5,971 nucleotides of DNA from Lentisphaeria bacterium UBA1829 (GCA_002338895.1 DDJH01000088.1:2639-8609), one strand, 5' to 3'. Shown: positions 1-5,852, counted from the first letter of the stretch. Made by a program: numbers and translations. The notes: generated from the letters alone by a model not told the origin.

Positions 1-261
1 GTCATTGCAGCCAAGCTGCAGGAGCTGTTCGGGATGCTGGACACGCCGCGCCTTCTCAACGGACGTGTGCCGGTCACCATTCAGATGCTCTCCCCGGCGA
101 TGCGTCCGGTTCAGACGACCTCCGATCTCCGCCATTTCTGGACCAGCAGCTACTTTCTGGTCCGCAAGGATCTCCGCGGTCGGTATCCGAAACACGACTG
201 GCCGGAAAATCCGCTGGAGGCCCGGGCGCACCGGGGAGTCCGGAAACCGGACCGGAATTGA
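1..261 (+). CDS. hrpB: ATP-dependent RNA helicase HrpB, C-terminal fragment (5' end outside window)
   Basis: Frame 1 is open from the first base to the TGA at 259-261 and encodes the last 86 residues of a protein that begins before the window. The end of this peptide carries the signature of the HrpB C-terminal domain: AAKLQELFG near the start, VTIQMLSPAMRPVQTT in the middle, a DLRHFW..SY..VRKDLRGRYPKH stretch, then WPENPLEA and a basic tail. HrpB is a DEAH-box (DExH) helicase-like protein, usually about 800 residues, that acts on RNA in the cytoplasm; its exact role in most bacteria is poorly defined. The helicase core is not in the window, so its motifs cannot be checked. The gene ends only 60 bp before the regulator start, and the regulator's promoter overlaps its stop codon. 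I see no terminator between the two genes. Confidence 0.9.
   Translation, partial: VIAAKLQELFGMLDTPRLLNGRVPVTIQMLSPAMRPVQTTSDLRHFWTSSYFLVRKDLRGRYPKHDWPENPLEARAHRGVRKPDRN
238..252. promoter_or_regulatory. Perfect inverted repeat just upstream of the regulator promoter (candidate operator)
   Basis: GTCCGG-AAA-CCGGAC is a perfect 6-bp inverted repeat around a 3-bp centre. It lies 5 bp upstream of the -35 box at 258, inside the last codons of hrpB. This position would suit an autoregulatory operator for the LacI-family protein encoded just downstream. The region is rich in CCGG, so chance is a real possibility, and I found no second copy in the gap before the GH130 gene. Binding is inference only. 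Confidence 0.25.
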
Positions 262-286
262 CATTTCCGCCGCGGACCGCTACATT
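258..286 (+). promoter_or_regulatory. sigma70-type promoter of the LacI-family regulator gene
   Basis: A perfect -35 hexamer TTGACA (258-263) is followed by a 17-bp spacer and a -10 hexamer TACATT (281-286, 4 of 6 matches to TATAAT, including the key A2 and T6). Transcription would begin near 292-294, leaving a leader of about 27-30 nt before the ATG at 321. The -35 box contains the hrpB stop codon TGA (259-261), so the promoter is built into the end of the upstream gene. Confidence 0.75.
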
Positions 287-320
287 ACCCACGACATCAA
301 CACGGGGAGAGCAGAGAACA

Positions 321-1307
321 ATGAGGAAAGCATCGGCAAACGGCGGCATCCGGGAGATCGCGGCGGCAACGGGATACAATATCTCGACCGTTTCGCGGGC
401 GCTGAACAACCGTCCCGGGGTCTCCCCCGCCGCGGCGGCCTCCATTCTCCAGACTGCGCGGGAGCTCGGCTACCGGAGCGGGACAACCCCCGTTTATGCG
501 ATTCTTCTTCCCGATACGAAACTGGGCCTGGCGTGGTACTCGCTGAACATGCTGGACGCGATGCGGCAGGAAGCGATCGAACGGAACTGCCTGCTGGAGA
601 TCGTGTTCTCCGATCAGGCGGACATTCTGCGGGAACGGAACATTTCGGGGATTCTGTCGTTTGATTTCTCCTCGCAGGCGGTCCGGAATCTGAAGGTGGT
701 TCTTCCGGTGGTCTGCGTCAACGACTTTTCGTGGCATATTGCGGACATCTACTCGGTCTGTTCGGACATCGGCCGGGGGATCCGGAGCGCGGTGGCCCTG
801 CTGGCGGCGTACGGACACCGGAAGATCGGACTGCTGATCAACGGGGACCGGAACACGGAAAGCAATCGGGAACGCGCAGCGGCCTTTGAAGAGTGTCGAT
901 CCGTCTACGGACTGGATCCGGTGTCGTCCGTCCATTTCCGGGAGTACGGGACATTCGATCAGCCGATCCCCTATCTTTATGCGTCGATCCGCGAAATGAC
1001 CGGCAGGGGACTGACCGCGATCATCAACTGCGGAGAGAGCGAATCGGTGGAAGCGCTTGCGGCGGCCCGTCTGTGCGGACTGCGGGTTCCGGAGGATCTT
1101 TCGCTGATCTGCTGGGAGGTTCCGCGCTTCAGCCGCTTTCTGGATCCGCCGCTGACCACCATTCAGCAGAATTTCCCTCTGCTGGCAAAACGGGCGTTCG
1201 ACATGCTGGAAAGTCTGATCCGGAAAGAGAAGGTTTCCTCCGATGTCCGTGTGGACTGCCTGATCCATGAACGCGGATCGGTCTCCGTGCCTCCGCCGGA
1301 GCGCTGA
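321..1307 (+). CDS. LacI-family transcriptional regulator, hinge helix apparently missing
   Basis: This is a 328-residue DNA-binding regulator. The helix-turn-helix is at residues 10-30 (IREIAAATGYNISTVSRALN), with recognition-helix positions I21, S22 and R26 aligning to Y17, Q18 and R22 of E. coli LacI. The helix containing ARELGY ends the headpiece at residue 51. A periplasmic-binding-protein-like effector domain follows, with AILLPD at 60-65, the family motif GHRKIGLL in the middle, and the C-terminal signature RFLDPPLTTIQQNF. Between GYR (50-52) and the first strand of the effector domain there are only about 5 residues, where relatives have about 15-18 including the PN..AR.L hinge helix. 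The usual GFDD of the effector pocket reads CWEV (264-267). The ATG at 321 was chosen because it follows a purine-rich GGGGAGA (304-310) and the promoter at 258-286. An in-frame TTG at 258 is the -35 box itself. It probably controls the GH130/GH36 genes downstream; the effector is unknown. Confidence 0.9.
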   Translation: MRKASANGGIREIAAATGYNISTVSRALNNRPGVSPAAAASILQTARELGYRSGTTPVYAILLPDTKLGLAWYSLNMLDAMRQEAIERNCLLEIVFSDQADILRERNISGILSFDFSSQAVRNLKVVLPVVCVNDFSWHIADIYSVCSDIGRGIRSAVALLAAYGHRKIGLLINGDRNTESNRERAAAFEECRSVYGLDPVSSVHFREYGTFDQPIPYLYASIREMTGRGLTAIINCGESESVEALAAARLCGLRVPEDLSLICWEVPRFSRFLDPPLTTIQQNFPLLAKRAFDMLESLIRKEKVSSDVRVDCLIHERGSVSVPPPER

Positions 1308-1421
1308 AGTTTTTTTGCTTTTCTTGCGTTTCTTTTGTTTTATTTTGCGTTCAGAACGGAAGAGGGGATCTTGCTTTTTTCCGAATTCCGGTTCACATTA
1401 ACAGAGAGGAACAGAAAAACG

Positions 1422-1435
1422 CCTCCGCGGGGAGG
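1422..1435 (+). promoter_or_regulatory. Small hairpin in the 5' leader of the GH130 gene
   Basis: CCTCC (1422-1426) and GGAGG (1431-1435) form a 5-bp GC-rich stem with a GCGG loop, 35 bp upstream of the start codon. The right arm is itself a perfect Shine-Dalgarno-like GGAGG with no start codon at a suitable distance. An alternative pairing of GCCTCC (1421-1426) with GGAAGGC (1434-1440) is also possible. Its function is unknown; it may only protect the leader or be chance. Confidence 0.3.
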
Positions 1436-1457
1436 AAGGCAGTCAACGACGCAAAAA

Positions 1458-1463
1458 AAGGAG
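1458..1463 (+). promoter_or_regulatory. Ribosome binding site of the GH130 gene
   Basis: AAGGAG lies 7 bases before the ATG at 1471 and follows a run of seven A. It decides between two nearby ATG codons: the one at 1467 is out of frame and only 3 bases away from the site, while the one at 1471 is in frame and properly spaced. Confidence 0.8.
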
Positions 1464-1470
1464 CGGATGG

Positions 1471-2418
1471 ATGAAATCACGATTGCTGCGGTATGAAGGA
1501 AATCCGATTCTGCGACCGGAGGAGTTCCCCTGGTGCAAGGCGGATCAGGTGTTCAATCCGGGACAGGTCATGACGCCGGACGGGAGAACGCTTCTTCTTC
1601 TGTCGGTGATTCCGCGGAACGAGAAGCACGCCCGCTGTCATCTGGCGGAGAGCCGCGACGGCATTCACTTCACCATCCGGGAGAAACCGCTGTTTGAAGT
1701 GGATCCGGAACGTCGGTTCGGGAAACTGGATTTTCATCCGATCGACTGCCGGGTAACCTGGTTTCCGGAAGAGAACTGCTGCTACATCATCCGTCCGGCG
1801 AATTCGGAGTGGGGCTGCTGCGCGCTGCTGTACCGGACGGAGGATTTCGAGACGGTCGAACCGGTGGAAATCATCGCGCTTCCGCACAACCGGGTTCCAT
1901 GTCTTTTTCCGGAGAAGATCGGGGGGAAGTATGTCCGTCTGGACCGTCCGTACAGTCTGGGAGCGCCGTACGAGAAGTCGTTTGCGCACATCTGGATTTC
2001 GCGTTCGCCGGATCTGATCCACTGGGGGGAATACCGTCCGCTTCAGAAGCGGGATTTTTCGCCGTGGAACAACCTGAAGATCGGTCCGACCGTTCCGATC
2101 CGGACGGAGAAGGGCTATCTGGAAATCATTCACGGCGTGCAGAACACCTTCTGCGGCTTCCGGTACAGTCTGGGGGCGCTCCTGCTGGACCTGGAGGATC
2201 CCGGGAAGATCATCGGACGGATGAACGATTATCTTCTGACGCCGGAAACGGAGTATGAACACAACGGAGTCATTCCGGAGGTGGTGTTCGCCACCGGCGG
2301 GGTGGTCGATCCCGCGACCCGGGAACTGCGCATCTATTACGGCGGCGCGGATACAACATTGAATCTTGCCACGGGCAACGTGGATGAAATTGTCGAATGG
2401 TGTCTGAAAGGAGAATAA
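1471..2418 (+). CDS. GH130-family beta-mannoside phosphorylase or mannosidase
   Basis: This 315-residue protein has the five-bladed beta-propeller pattern of glycoside hydrolase family 130. Family members cleave beta-mannosidic bonds, most by phosphorolysis releasing mannose 1-phosphate, some by hydrolysis. Visible landmarks, in order: NPILRP at 11-16, VFNPGQV at 27-33, IDCRVT at 91-96, LFPEKIGGKY at 145-154, LDRP at 157-160, KIGP with PIRTEKGYLEIIHGV ending at about 223 (H221), the YSLGALLLDLEDP strand, and YYGGADTT near 289-296 (D294). D92 aligns with the family's general acid Asp, although the usual D-P-R here reads D-C-R. The familiar L-H-R-P reads L-D-R-P. Length is normal for the family, and there is no signal peptide, so it is probably cytoplasmic. 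It is followed after 6 bp by the GH36 gene, so the pair is almost certainly co-transcribed. The family assignment is firm; substrate and phosphorylase-versus-hydrolase activity cannot be settled from sequence alone. Confidence 0.88.
   Translation: MKSRLLRYEGNPILRPEEFPWCKADQVFNPGQVMTPDGRTLLLLSVIPRNEKHARCHLAESRDGIHFTIREKPLFEVDPERRFGKLDFHPIDCRVTWFPEENCCYIIRPANSEWGCCALLYRTEDFETVEPVEIIALPHNRVPCLFPEKIGGKYVRLDRPYSLGAPYEKSFAHIWISRSPDLIHWGEYRPLQKRDFSPWNNLKIGPTVPIRTEKGYLEIIHGVQNTFCGFRYSLGALLLDLEDPGKIIGRMNDYLLTPETEYEHNGVIPEVVFATGGVVDPATRELRIYYGGADTTLNLATGNVDEIVEWCLKGE
2407..2415 (+). promoter_or_regulatory. Ribosome binding site of the GH36 gene, inside the end of the GH130 gene
   Basis: AAAGGAGAA occupies the last Lys-Gly-Glu codons of the GH130 gene. 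The GGAG core (2410-2413) is 11 bases from the ATG at 2425, slightly long but acceptable. Stop and start are separated by only 6 bases, an arrangement typical of translational coupling. Confidence 0.75.
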
Positions 2419-2424
2419 CACACG

Positions 2425-4560
2425 ATGAGAATCCAGATTGCTTCCGACAGCAGACGCTTTCTGCTCTCGAACGACGCAATGAGCTACGGTTTGGAACGGA
2501 TGGAGACCGGTCTTCCGGTCAATCTTCACTGGGGTGCGCCCCTGGAGTCGCCGGAAGATCTTCCGACGGCGGAGGAACGGCAGAGACAGCTTCAGTGGCC
2601 CACCGACCGGACCAGCCGCATGTTCAGTGAACTGCCCGTGTTCGGCGGAAAGTTTTTCGACGAATCGGCATTGAAAATCACCTACGCCGACGGGATCCGC
2701 GCCTCCGACTTCCGCTATGAGTCCTGCGAATGCACGGAGGACACCCTGATTCTGCGTTTCCGGGAACAGCGTCATCCAGTGGTTCTGAATCTCCGCTACA
2801 CGCTCCGGAAGCGTCTGCTGGAACGGTCCTGGACGATCACGAATGAAGGGACGGAAGAACTGGTTCTGGAGAATTTCGCGTCGGCGGCGTGGCATCTTCC
2901 GTCGGACGTGGTGGACTGGCGGGCGACCCATCTCGGCGGACACGGACTCATGGAGGAACTTCCCGTCCGGCAGAATCTGACTCCGGGCAAATTTGTCATT
3001 GAAAGCCGGACCGGCCTTTCCGGACCGTTCCATGTGCCGTTCTTCGCGCTGGACGACGGCAGTGCGGACGAGCTGACCGGACGGGTCTTTTTCGGAGCGG
3101 TCCTCTGGTCCGGAAACTGGAAGATCACCTTTGAGCGCGACTGGTTCGATCACACCGCGGTCCTCGGAGGACTCAACGAGTTCGACAGCCGGATCACACT
3201 TCATCCCGGCGAGACCTTCTCCGTTCCGCTCGCCGTCGCCGGCTTCACCGACGAGGGCTTCAGCGGCATGAGCCGCATTCTGCACCGCTGGCAGGAGGAG
3301 GAACTTCTTCCGCGTTCCATCGCCCGGCGGGAACTTCCCGTTCTGACCAACACCTGGGGCAGTCTGAACTTCTACGTCAACGAGGAGAACGTGATCCGGA
3401 CCGCCGAACAGGCCGCAAAAATCGGCTCGGAACTCTTTGTAATCGACGACGGCTGGCAGTCCGCGCTGGGCGACTGGTTCCCGGACCGCAAAAAATTTCC
3501 AAACGGTCTCCGTCCGGTCATCGAGCGAGTGAAACAGCTCGGCATGGACTTCGGGCTCTGGATCGAACCGGAATCCTTTGAGCTCAAAAGCGAACTGTAT
3601 CAGGCGCATCCGGAGTGGGCGATGCACTATCCGAACTGCAAACCGGAAACCCGTTACCGCGACGATGTGGACCGCACCAGCGCCATGCTGAATCTGGCCA
3701 ACCGCGATGTGGCGGAGTACCTCTATCACGCGATCCACAAGCTCGTTAAGGAGACGGGGATCCGGTATCTGAAACTGGACATGAACTGTTTCTTCTCCTC
3801 TCCGGGCGGTTCGGAACGGATCTGGATCGACTATGCGGCGAATCTCGACTGGATCTTCCAGACCCTTTCGCGCGACTTTCCCGGTCTTCTTCTGGAGAAC
3901 TGCGCCAGCGGAGCCGCCCGGGCGAGCCTCCAGATGACCCGCGCATTCGGACGGATGAACCGGAGCGACAATCAGGACACGCTGGACATTCTCAAACTGC
4001 ACGAGGGATTCACCTACATGAATCTTCCGCGCATGGCCGGCGGCGCCTGCCACATCAGCGATTCAAACTACTATGTGAATCACCGCACCGTGCCGCTGAA
4101 GTATCAGGCCTGCTGCGGCATGCTCGGTTCTCTCGCATGCGGGAAAAACCTGATGCGCTGTTCGGACGAGGAACTTGCGGAGATCCGTCAGTATGTGGAT
4201 CTGTACAAGAAACTGCGTCGGGTGATCCACCTCGGCGACCTGTACCGTCTGGCGAGCGCGTTCGACCATCCGTATGCGATCTATGAATACGTTGCGCAGG
4301 ATCGATCGGAAGCGGTGGTTTTCGTTCTCGGCACCTCCTTCCAGTTCGCCACGAAGATGCCTCCGTTCCTTCTGCTCGGACTGGACAGCGACGCCGTGTA
4401 CGACATCACCTGCTACGGAGCCGACAGGGAGAGCTTTGTCACGCCGGTCACTCCGGAGCGTCACACGCTCACCGGACGCGGCGCTGCGCAGGTCGGAATT
4501 CAGGTCAGCCTGATCGGCGATTTCGACTGCCGGATCCTTCATCTGGTCCGGCGGAAATAA
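2425..4560 (+). CDS. GH36-family alpha-galactosidase-like glycosidase
   Basis: This 711-residue enzyme has the usual GH36 plan: an N-terminal beta-sandwich (about 1-290), a catalytic (beta/alpha)8 barrel (about 300-610) and a C-terminal beta domain (about 620-711). Barrel landmarks are NTWGS around W311, LFVIDDGWQSALGDW at 337-351, FGLWIEPES at 376-384 followed by SELYQAHPEWA, YLKLDMN with the probable nucleophile D452, LLLENCASGAAR at 488-499, and RSDNQDT at 513-519, where D515 is the likely acid/base. GH36 enzymes are retaining and release terminal alpha-linked galactose from raffinose-type sugars or galactomannan fragments; some relatives act on alpha-GalNAc or transfer galactose. Two motifs deviate: classical K-W-D-M-N is K-L-D-M-N, and classical C-x-S-G-G-G-R-x-D is C-A-S-G-A-A-R-A-S, so substrate preference may differ. 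No signal peptide is seen. It pairs with the upstream GH130 gene and ends in a strong terminator. The family is sure; the exact substrate is not. Confidence 0.9.
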   Translation: MRIQIASDSRRFLLSNDAMSYGLERMETGLPVNLHWGAPLESPEDLPTAEERQRQLQWPTDRTSRMFSELPVFGGKFFDESALKITYADGIRASDFRYESCECTEDTLILRFREQRHPVVLNLRYTLRKRLLERSWTITNEGTEELVLENFASAAWHLPSDVVDWRATHLGGHGLMEELPVRQNLTPGKFVIESRTGLSGPFHVPFFALDDGSADELTGRVFFGAVLWSGNWKITFERDWFDHTAVLGGLNEFDSRITLHPGETFSVPLAVAGFTDEGFSGMSRILHRWQEEELLPRSIARRELPVLTNTWGSLNFYVNEENVIRTAEQAAKIGSELFVIDDGWQSALGDWFPDRKKFPNGLRPVIERVKQLGMDFGLWIEPESFELKSELYQAHPEWAMHYPNCKPETRYRDDVDRTSAMLNLANRDVAEYLYHAIHKLVKETGIRYLKLDMNCFFSSPGGSERIWIDYAANLDWIFQTLSRDFPGLLLENCASGAARASLQMTRAFGRMNRSDNQDTLDILKLHEGFTYMNLPRMAGGACHISDSNYYVNHRTVPLKYQACCGMLGSLACGKNLMRCSDEELAEIRQYVDLYKKLRRVIHLGDLYRLASAFDHPYAIYEYVAQDRSEAVVFVLGTSFQFATKMPPFLLLGLDSDAVYDITCYGADRESFVTPVTPERHTLTGRGAAQVGIQVSLIGDFDCRILHLVRRK

Positions 4561-4574
4561 GAACCGCATCGTTT

Positions 4575-4602
4575 TCTTCCGGCCGGTCGCCGTGCCGGGA
4601 GA
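4575..4602 (+). other. First 3' hairpin after the GH36 gene
   Basis: TCTTCCGGC (4575-4583) can pair with GCCGGGAGA (4594-4602), giving nine pairs with one T-G wobble and a 10-base loop, starting 14 bases after the stop codon. No T-tract follows on either strand, so it is not an intrinsic terminator alone. On the + strand RNA it would sit just before the terminator and could protect the 3' end. The wobble becomes a C-A mismatch on the opposite strand, favouring a role in the + transcript. Confidence 0.4.
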
Positions 4603-4608
4603 CTAGAG

Positions 4609-4659
4609 AGATCCCCTTTCGCGAAACGGACTCCTCCGGCGCAGAAGGGGATCTTTTTT
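4609..4659 (+). terminator. Intrinsic terminator of the GH130/GH36 unit
   Basis: AGATCCCCTT (4609-4618) pairs perfectly with AAGGGGATCT (4645-4654), extended by a T-G wobble (4619/4644). Six T (4654-4659) form the U-tract. The interior can fold further through GCG/CGC (4621-4623 with 4640-4642) and CGGA/TCCG (4627-4630 with 4635-4638) around a CTCC loop, making one long hairpin. On the minus strand no T-tract follows the hairpin, so it does not look like an efficient terminator for mraY. Its T-tract ends at the first base of the mraY stop codon complement. Confidence 0.88.
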
Positions 4660-5843
4660 CAGCGGAGCTTGAGAGTGGCAAGTCCGATCAGCGCACAGAT
4701 TCCCGCAATGATCCAGAACCGGGTGACAATCTGCGTCTCGGTCCATCCGGACTGTTCGAAATGGTGATGGATCGGCGTGCACTTGAAGATTCTCTTTCCG
4801 GTGAGTTTGAAATAAGGCACCTGCAGCAGCACGGATCCGCCCTCCATCAGGAAGACGAACCCGACGACGAGCAGAAGCAGCTGCTGCCCCATCAGCACGG
4901 CGATCAGTCCGATGCATCCGCCGAGCGGCAGACTTCCGGTATCGCCCATGAACATGGCGGCCGGCTTGCAGTTGTACCAGAGGAATCCGATGCATGCGCC
5001 GGCCATGGCGGACGCGAACACGCTCACCTCCCCGAGCTCCGGGATGTACGGAATCGACAGATACTTCGCGAACACCGAGTGCCCGTGCATATAGGCCACC
5101 GCGGCCAGCGAGAGCACGCAGAACACGCTGCATCCTGCGGCGAGCCCGTCCTTTCCGTCGGTCAAATTGACCGCGTTGCTGAAGAACATCACATAGATCA
5201 TGTTTGCCAGGAAGATCAGCCCGATCACCACCAGTCCCCAGGACGCTGCGAACGAGAAGAGCGGATGGCTGAGGATCTGCGGCGGCAGCCAGAATTCGAT
5301 CATGTCCCCGGCGGGTTTGAGGCAGATCGGCTCCCGGCAGAACGGCAGCAGCATCTTGGAGGTCATCGTATCGGGGGTTTTGTAGATGCAGACGAGGGCG
5401 GCGAGGCTGACCAGCGCCTGCACGAGCAGTTTCACTTTTCCGGAGACGCCGTCCCGGACGCTGCGTTCATATTTGACCTTGATGTAATCGTCATAGAATC
5501 CGAGCGCCGTGAGGGGGAACAGCACCAGCAGGAAGATCAGCACCATCGAATTGGAGAGTTTTCCCCAGAAGATCGTGGAAAGAGCGATGGCGGCGACGAT
5601 CAGCAGACCGCCCATGGTCGGCGTCTTGTCCTTGGAATGGTCGACGAACTTTTCATCGACGACCCCCGCAAGTCTTGCCGATTTCGGCACGCAGAACTGT
5701 TTCAGTTTCCGGATTGTCCACGGTCCGAACAGGATCACCAGGAACATCGCCGTCAGCAGCGCGCAGCCCGAACGGAACGTGACATATTCAAACAGGCGGA
5801 GTGGTCCGAACCAGCTCCGCAGATCGGCAAGCAGATACAACAT
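4659..5843 (-). CDS. mraY: Phospho-N-acetylmuramoyl-pentapeptide transferase MraY
   Basis: MraY is the integral inner-membrane enzyme that transfers phospho-MurNAc-pentapeptide from UDP to undecaprenyl phosphate, forming lipid I in peptidoglycan synthesis. All signature motifs are present: TPTMGG at 74-79, GFYDDYIKV at 115-123 (D118, D119), NAVNLTDGKDGLAAG at 223-237 (catalytic-site D229), FLWYN followed by PAAMFMGDTGSLPLGG (D301), and TPIHHHFE with the histidine triad 359-361. About ten hydrophobic segments can be seen. At 394 residues it is longer than the roughly 360 of E. coli; most of the difference lies between Y154 and N223, an extracytoplasmic loop. K231 replaces the usual Leu of the LTDGLDG motif. 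The start is supported by AGGAG 9 bases upstream and a promoter at 5885-5913. The gene stands apart from other dcw-cluster genes on its 3' side, where it meets the GH36 gene tail to tail. Confidence 0.97.
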   Translation of the reverse strand: MLYLLADLRSWFGPLRLFEYVTFRSGCALLTAMFLVILFGPWTIRKLKQFCVPKSARLAGVVDEKFVDHSKDKTPTMGGLLIVAAIALSTIFWGKLSNSMVLIFLLVLFPLTALGFYDDYIKVKYERSVRDGVSGKVKLLVQALVSLAALVCIYKTPDTMTSKMLLPFCREPICLKPAGDMIEFWLPPQILSHPLFSFAASWGLVVIGLIFLANMIYVMFFSNAVNLTDGKDGLAAGCSVFCVLSLAAVAYMHGHSVFAKYLSIPYIPELGEVSVFASAMAGACIGFLWYNCKPAAMFMGDTGSLPLGGCIGLIAVLMGQQLLLLVVGFVFLMEGGSVLLQVPYFKLTGKRIFKCTPIHHHFEQSGWTETQIVTRFWIIAGICALIGLATLKLR

Positions 5844-5852
5844 GATTTTTCT

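Larger units (their letters stand above)
1308..1470 (+). promoter_or_regulatory. T-rich intergenic leader of the GH130/GH36 unit with a weak candidate promoter
   Basis: This 163-bp gap has no open reading frame of note. Bases 1310-1350 are strongly T-rich on the + strand, unlike the surrounding genes. The best promoter-like pair I can find is TTGCTT (1371-1376), 17 bp, CACATT (1394-1399), which is weak but keeps A2 and T6 of the -10 box. Weak promoters are common under activator control or where repression is strong. There is no convincing terminator after the regulator gene: CTCCG (1283-1287) can pair with CGGAG (1297-1301), but 8 bases separate that stem from the T run. Read-through from the regulator promoter into the enzyme genes is therefore possible. 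Confidence 0.4.

Noticed and set aside
258..320. N-terminal extension of the regulator starting from TTG at 258
   Set aside because: The TTG is the -35 box itself and would lie upstream of the transcript; LacI-family proteins begin close to the helix-turn-helix, which fits ATG 321.
5..664. Open frame of 219 codons on the + strand crossing from hrpB into the regulator
   Set aside because: It is out of frame with both recognised genes, is Arg/Ser-rich, and ignores the hrpB stop and the promoter.
297..1268. Open frame of 323 codons on the minus strand opposite the regulator
   Set aside because: The + strand frame has a clear LacI-family helix-turn-helix and effector domain; the antisense product has no domain pattern.
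1283..1318. Intrinsic terminator after the regulator gene
   Set aside because: The possible stem is only 4-5 bp and is separated from the T run by 8 bases, so a functional terminator is not supported.
1383..1388. GAATTC-centred palindrome as an operator in the GH130 leader
   Set aside because: Symmetry stops after 6 bp (next pair mismatched); this is expected by chance.
1477..4053. Very long open frame on the minus strand (858 codons) covering the GH130 gene and most of the GH36 gene
   Set aside because: It runs antisense across two genes with clear family motifs, continues straight through their boundary, and its translation is rich in Arg, Pro, His and Gln with no recognisable domain. GC-rich codon use in the real genes explains the lack of stops.
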